Shown piece after piece: positions 59,451 through 64,000 of a DNA stretch of 64,000 nt (its first letter is position 1; the number at the start of each line of letters is the position of its first letter). The stretch comes from Clostridiales bacterium. GTDB taxonomy: Bacteria; Bacillota; Clostridia; Clostridiales; Clostridiaceae. The stretch spans positions 1 through 64,000 of the forward strand of contig JAAYPK010000119.1 in NCBI GenBank assembly GCA_012519845.1, read 5' to 3'. The position numbers and the translations under genes were made by a program. The notes below the pieces were generated by a model, which worked only from the letters and a program-made list of their open reading frames with translations, was not told the origin of the DNA and did no database searches.

Positions 59451-59467
59451 TTGTCTTTTACAATCTT

Positions 59468-59496
59468 AGTATATGTTCTAATGCAAAATTTGTCAA
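59468..59496 (-). promoter_or_regulatory. Vegetative promoter for the M-box transcript: TTGACA-17 nt-TATACT
   Basis: Minus strand TTGACAAATTTTGCATTAGAACATATACT. Confidence 0.8.
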
Positions 59497-59545
59497 TAGA
59501 TATACTTTTATTCCAACATAAATATAATATTTCTAATCTATTATG

Positions 59546-60361
59546 CTAAAAATCATTTTTAGAGATTTCTCTAGGCCATGAAAGTAACCTCTTTCTTGAT
59601 ATTTGTAATTGTTTTTCATTAGGGAAATTTAAATCACAGAAATAATTATGATAATTAGCTGTCCAAACATATTTGTCCCATACACTTATATTTTTTTTAC
59701 TTAAATCTAGCATTTCTTCAACTTTAACTTTATGCCTAAGAAGTAACTCTATTTGTACTTTTTCAAACTCATATTCATTATTACATTCTGTGTAATATTT
59801 AAATATAGTATTTAAATAATTTAAAAACCACTGTCCATCACTACCAATAAGTATTTTCTTCTTTTGTGGCGCAACATCATAATTATTTATGTACTTTTGT
59901 AATCTACTTACTGTCTTATGGTCTAATATAATTCTTGGATAGCTGGCTAGATTAATCTCAGTATTATGCGCATCCAAAAGAGCTGGTCCAAAAACAATAT
60001 CTTCATTTATATAAAATTCACCTACACTCACTCCCCCTCTAACAAAAAGGCCTTCTAGTGCTAGGTTAAATTGATATTCTGATACGTTATCCAATATTTC
60101 GTCTAATTCTTCCTCCCCATCATCTTTTATAGGGTATCCAACAATCATATTATCAGTATATATTTTTATCTTACCTTGACTATATTTATTTGGGAGTATA
60201 CATTGTTTATTCTTATTTATAAGAGAGCTAATATCACTAAGTAGCTTATTTCCGTATCCCTTACTACAAGAGTCTATTATCATTTGTGAAAATCCTAATA
60301 TATCTATAGTACATACCATAGAATTAATAAGTTTTGGATTATCCTGATCATATTTTTGCAT
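59546..60361 (-). CDS. Stand-alone class III nucleotidyl-cyclase-like protein (tentative)
   Basis: VCTIDILGFSQMI, KIKIYTDNMIVGYP, LFVRGGVSVGEFYINEDIVFGPALLDAH. Confidence 0.5.
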   Translation of the reverse strand: MQKYDQDNPKLINSMVCTIDILGFSQMIIDSCSKGYGNKLLSDISSLINKNKQCILPNKYSQGKIKIYTDNMIVGYPIKDDGEEELDEILDNVSEYQFNLALEGLFVRGGVSVGEFYINEDIVFGPALLDAHNTEINLASYPRIILDHKTVSRLQKYINNYDVAPQKKKILIGSDGQWFLNYLNTIFKYYTECNNEYEFEKVQIELLLRHKVKVEEMLDLSKKNISVWDKYVWTANYHNYFCDLNFPNEKQLQISRKRLLSWPREISKNDF

Positions 60362-60625
60362 ACTTTTTTCAACACATCCTTACTTAAATTGCTTCTATTA
60401 TTCATATTTTAACATTTAAAGTAAGTTGTTGTGAAGATACCATATTATATTAATGAAAATTCATATTATTAAATTTAGTGAAAAATTATTTATTTATGTA
60501 TGCTTCACCATACCGTAAGTAAAAAATTATAGACTTTCCCACATATAATATAATTAATAATATTTCAATTTAAAGTATTAATTGTATATTTCCATAAAAA
60601 ATAAGCAGTAAAATCTTCTTAATTT

Positions 60626-61198
60626 CTACTGCTTATTATTAATATTCATATTTAACCAATCAGGACTCTTTCTATCTTTCCAAATTATTTCTCCATTGTT
60701 AACAACCATTACCAATTTGAGCATTTCGGTATTATCATATATATTAATTTTATCACACATACTGATTACTCTATTTAAATTTTCTAATGAATCACTATAT
60801 CTTCTTTCTATAGCCTCTTCTGGTATACCATGACCACCTTTACTCACTCGTATTGCAACTCTTTCTTTAGCAATATCAATGCTTTCAACCCCTATATAAT
60901 TCATAGTAACATAAAATCCTTTTTCCTTTGCTAGTTTTATATTACTAATTATACTCTTCCCCGATAAAGTAGTTTCTTGGTTAAATGATATACCTTCAAC
61001 TATATATTTTTTTATTAATTTTACAGCTTCTCTTGCACATTTAATTTGGATATTAGTATCTTTCCAAGAACCTATTCTTGCAACCATTTCATCAGTGTTT
61101 ATTCTTTTCTCATCTATATTTTCATTATAATAAATAGATTTATATATAGAAGTTTTTCCTGCTCCATTAACCCCTGCAAATATAGTATAATTTTTCAT
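60626..61198 (-). CDS. Zeta-toxin-like P-loop kinase
   Basis: FAGVNGAGKTSIYKSIYY Walker A; FNQETTLSGKSI; RVAIRVSKGGHGIPEEAIERRYSDSLENL. Confidence 0.8.
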   Translation of the reverse strand: MKNYTIFAGVNGAGKTSIYKSIYYNENIDEKRINTDEMVARIGSWKDTNIQIKCAREAVKLIKKYIVEGISFNQETTLSGKSIISNIKLAKEKGFYVTMNYIGVESIDIAKERVAIRVSKGGHGIPEEAIERRYSDSLENLNRVISMCDKINIYDNTEMLKLVMVVNNGEIIWKDRKSPDWLNMNINNKQ

Positions 61199-61199
61199 A

Positions 61200-61364
61200 T
61201 TACTTACCTATAACTTTCATTTGCTCTCGTTGTAATATGATGTTGGATAAATTCGCATAAAAATCTTGTTCTTCTTTGCTTTTTGAGCTTTGAAGTAATT
61301 TCATAATATCATTATAGGAATATTTTGTAAAAATATCATATAAATCAATATCATTATTTTTCAT
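61200..61364 (-). CDS. 54-aa protein upstream of the zeta-like gene, candidate antitoxin (absent from ORF track)
   Basis: MKNNDIDLYDIFTKYSYNDIMKLLQSSKSKEEQDFYANLSNIILQREQMKVIGK; AGGAGGTAC RBS; TAA-T-ATG junction. Confidence 0.7.
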   Translation of the reverse strand: MKNNDIDLYDIFTKYSYNDIMKLLQSSKSKEEQDFYANLSNIILQREQMKVIGK

Positions 61365-61565
61365 ATAAAGTACCTCCTAGAAGAAGTTTATTTATATATT
61401 ATTATATACCGAATTCATCAAATAATAAACATTCTCTCTTTTAAATTACCTGCCAATTGTGTTTCTACACAGATACGCTCACCACATGGTAAATAAAAAT
61501 TTTACTCTTTCTTTAGCACTTGCGGATCTTATACTCCACATTGATTTGTTGATTTTTTCCAAATA

Positions 61566-61584
61566 CTACTGTATAATACAGTAG
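61566..61584. promoter_or_regulatory. Candidate PadR operator CTACTGTAT-A-ATACAGTAG
   Basis: Perfect 9-1-9 palindrome upstream of the padR gene. Confidence 0.65.
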
Positions 61585-61611
61585 CGCTTAATGCAATAAA
61601 AGAGGTAATAT

Positions 61612-62163
61612 ATGTCTACAATTGATTTAATAATTTTAGGTTCTCTTTGCGAAAGTCCCAAAAGCCCCTATGAATTACAAAAGCAAATTGAGGATAGAAA
61701 TCTATCCCGTTGGGTAAAGATTGGCTCCTATACAGTTTACAAGAAAGTTGTTCAATATGAGGCTAAAGGGTTTGTCACAAGCGAATCCACTAAAAATGGA
61801 AATATGCCTGAAAAAACTGTTTATACAATAACACCAGAGGGTAAAACATATTTTAATGATTTAATGACTAAGACTTCATTAGCACAAACCAGAATATTTT
61901 TGGACTTTAATGCTGTAATTGTAAACTTATCTCTACTTGATGACCATGCTTCCAAGGAATGTATAGAGAATATAAAAAACAGCATTCATAATACCAAAAT
62001 GCAAATTACTGAACAATTACCCAGTCATGAACACATTCCTCTATTTGGCAGAACCATACTAAAGCAACAGTACATGCTATTAGAAACTCTTGAAAAATGG
62101 GAACAGGAATTTGAGGCGCAATTATTATTAGAGAAAGAAAGTGATGAAAATGAACATAACTAA
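61612..62163 (+). CDS. PadR-family regulator
   Basis: IDLIILGSLCESPKSPYELQKQIEDRNLSRWVKIGSYTVYKKVVQYEAKGFV. Confidence 0.9.
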   Translation: MSTIDLIILGSLCESPKSPYELQKQIEDRNLSRWVKIGSYTVYKKVVQYEAKGFVTSESTKNGNMPEKTVYTITPEGKTYFNDLMTKTSLAQTRIFLDFNAVIVNLSLLDDHASKECIENIKNSIHNTKMQITEQLPSHEHIPLFGRTILKQQYMLLETLEKWEQEFEAQLLLEKESDENEHN

Positions 62164-62638
62164 TTACATTGTAATAAATATTATTCTCTATATGCCCTTT
62201 CATCTTTTTGAAGAAGCAATTGGCAATTTTCCCAAATGGATGTACGAACATAAATGGCTACCCTTCCACATGACACATGGACATTGGATGGCAAATAATA
62301 TTTTTATTTATTATCCCTTACTTTTACTGTCCGCATCTTTATTTTTCTTTGAGAATGACAATTTCACATGTTTTGGGGTGGCTATTTTAATATGGGGATT
62401 TATCAATTTCGGAGACCACTTTTTTTATACAGTTAAAGATAGAAAAATATCTCCAGGCTTGTTTACAGGAATACTTTTTCTTATTAATTCTGCATTGGGG
62501 TTGAGATGTTTTCTACTATCAGGAAATTTTTCAGCTTTACAGTTTATTCTTGCAATAATCATTGGTGGAGTATTATTTGGTGCCCCTATTGGATTATGTG
62601 TAGTTGCATATAAATTTTTTGACAAATATATAAAATAA
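62141..62638 (+). CDS. Membrane protein, translationally coupled to padR
   Basis: 165 aa with several TM helices; overlaps the padR 3' end. Confidence 0.7.
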   Translation: MMKMNITNYIVINIILYMPFHLFEEAIGNFPKWMYEHKWLPFHMTHGHWMANNIFIYYPLLLLSASLFFFENDNFTCFGVAILIWGFINFGDHFFYTVKDRKISPGLFTGILFLINSALGLRCFLLSGNFSALQFILAIIIGGVLFGAPIGLCVVAYKFFDKYIK

Positions 62639-62804
62639 TTGTTATTTCTATGGATTACTTCTTATTCTAAAGTTGCAACTGCAAGCTTTTTATTAGGAGC
62701 ATCCAACTTATCTATTACCTTTGCTCCCAACCATCTCTGTCCTGATATTTTAATATTATATTTCCTAATTGTAAAAATAATTGTTTATATGAGAGGTAAG
62801 AATA

Positions 62805-63371
62805 ATGAAAACAGTAAAAGAAATGAGAATTGAAACAGATAGATTAATAATTAGACCTTTTATTCAGAATGATTTAGTAGAGTGTTATGAATTAATGCAA
62901 GATGAAGAATTATTCAATTACTTGGATTGGAAAGTTACATCTATTGAGGCATTCAAAGGAACATTTAAGTGGTGGATTGATTTATATGAAACTACTTATG
63001 ATGGCGATTTTAAATATAATTTTGCGGTTTTTTTAAAGGATAACAATAAATTTATTGGTTGGGGTGGTTTTGGTGTTATTGACTGCTTTTATCCTGATAA
63101 AGAAATATACTATTTAATTGGAAGGGAGTATTGGGGAAAAGGATATGCTACTGAAATGATGAATGCTTTAATAGATTATTATTTCAATACAATAGGAATT
63201 AATAAAATTATTGCTTTAGCAAAACCCGAAAATATTGCGTCAAATAGAGTAATACAAAAATTAGGATTCAAGTTTCAATATTTTGTTAATGGATTACCAA
63301 AAGAATTTGATTTTTATAATGGAGAGCCTTATTATTCCCTAACTAAAGAGGAATATTTACAAAAAATATAA
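62805..63371 (+). CDS. GNAT acetyltransferase (RimJ/RimL-like)
   Basis: RIETDRLIIRPF; GREYWGKGYATEMMNALIDYYF; ASNRVIQKLGFKFQ. Confidence 0.93.
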   Translation: MKTVKEMRIETDRLIIRPFIQNDLVECYELMQDEELFNYLDWKVTSIEAFKGTFKWWIDLYETTYDGDFKYNFAVFLKDNNKFIGWGGFGVIDCFYPDKEIYYLIGREYWGKGYATEMMNALIDYYFNTIGINKIIALAKPENIASNRVIQKLGFKFQYFVNGLPKEFDFYNGEPYYSLTKEEYLQKI

Positions 63372-63431
63372 TATCAATAGTTCTCTATTTACAGATAATA
63401 AGCTAATTATAGCATAAGCCTATCTACTAAA

Positions 63432-63470
63432 AGGAGGGTACTGAAAACATAGATTTTTCAGTACCCTCCT
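63432..63470. terminator. 16-bp stem AGGAGGGTACTGAAAA/TTTTCAGTACCCTCCT
   Basis: Perfect inverted repeat between convergent genes. Confidence 0.8.
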
Positions 63471-63484
63471 ATATTAATTAAGCT

Positions 63485-63979
63485 CTATTTTTTCTTTACT
63501 GGAATCCAAATTTCACTATAGTAATTTTCATCTAAAATCCCCTTTTCATAGTTACTTGGATCACTGTACATTTCTATATTATATCCTGCTGCAATTTCAT
63601 AATCTCTACAGTTTGGTAACCATTCTGAAAATATTTTCTTATTAACTTCTTGAATTGCTGGTGCTGTAGGTCCATAGCAAGGGAAAACAGCCCAAGTAAA
63701 CTTAGGAATAGTTTTAACTATATATCCTTCCAAAGCTTCCTTCTCTTTAGTATAATCATCAGCAATAAGGTATTCAAATTCATTACCACTCATTTCCTCA
63801 TCAATGTTGATACCATACATTCCGCATATATCCTTTGTCTTTCCTTGTGAAATATGCTCATTCCAAAATGAAGGTACCTCCATAAATGCTGAATCATATT
63901 TGAATTTCTTATATGCTCCTACAACCTTAAACTCATCCTTCTCAACTATTTTATAGTCCATAATATATCCACCTTCCAA
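63485..63979 (-). CDS. GyrI-like/AraC effector-binding-domain protein
   Basis: YKIVEKDEFKVVGAYKKF; PKFTWAVFPCYGPTAPAIQEVNKKIFSEWLPNC; EIWIPVKKK. Confidence 0.85.
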   Translation of the reverse strand: MEGGYIMDYKIVEKDEFKVVGAYKKFKYDSAFMEVPSFWNEHISQGKTKDICGMYGINIDEEMSGNEFEYLIADDYTKEKEALEGYIVKTIPKFTWAVFPCYGPTAPAIQEVNKKIFSEWLPNCRDYEIAAGYNIEMYSDPSNYEKGILDENYYSEIWIPVKKK

Positions 63980-64000
63980 CGAAAATTTGATTTTAAGGGC

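Overview
AT-rich clostridial chromosomal window (Clostridium-like codon usage, GGAGG ribosome-binding sites), about 60 genes, mostly on the minus strand. Backbone modules include an ABC/FtsX exporter with an orphan response regulator, a ydjGHI-like set (SPFH, zinc-ribbon, TPM), metNIQ with a glcD-like oxidase, a surface metallophosphoesterase, flagellin lysine methylase, an amidase/sigma factor/YvrJ/DUF1659/DUF2922 cluster, a rhomboid next to an M50 peptidase, a TSP3/metzincin surface protein, a MerR-controlled ABC exporter pair, a CYP152-like P450, and an M-box-controlled Mg2+ P-type ATPase. About 34-42 kb and 52-56 kb are accessory zones rich in GNAT/NUDIX/methyltransferase genes, gene remnants and a repeated small-ORF element. 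Strongest candidates for new biology: (1) two homologous candidate sRNAs with C-rich (UCCCC) motifs behind Pho-box-like promoters, flanking the M50 gene; (2) an acidic/proline N-terminal leader ORF between the M-box terminator and mgtA; (3) a repeated structured-leader plus ~40-53 aa membrane-peptide element with several copies or remnants; (4) the sigma/YvrJ/DUF1659/DUF2922 cluster with a repeated palindrome before its ribosome-binding sites; (5) a zeta-like P-loop kinase with an unannotated 54-aa partner beside a cyclase-like protein. All calls come from reading sequence and recalled family signatures; no searches were run.
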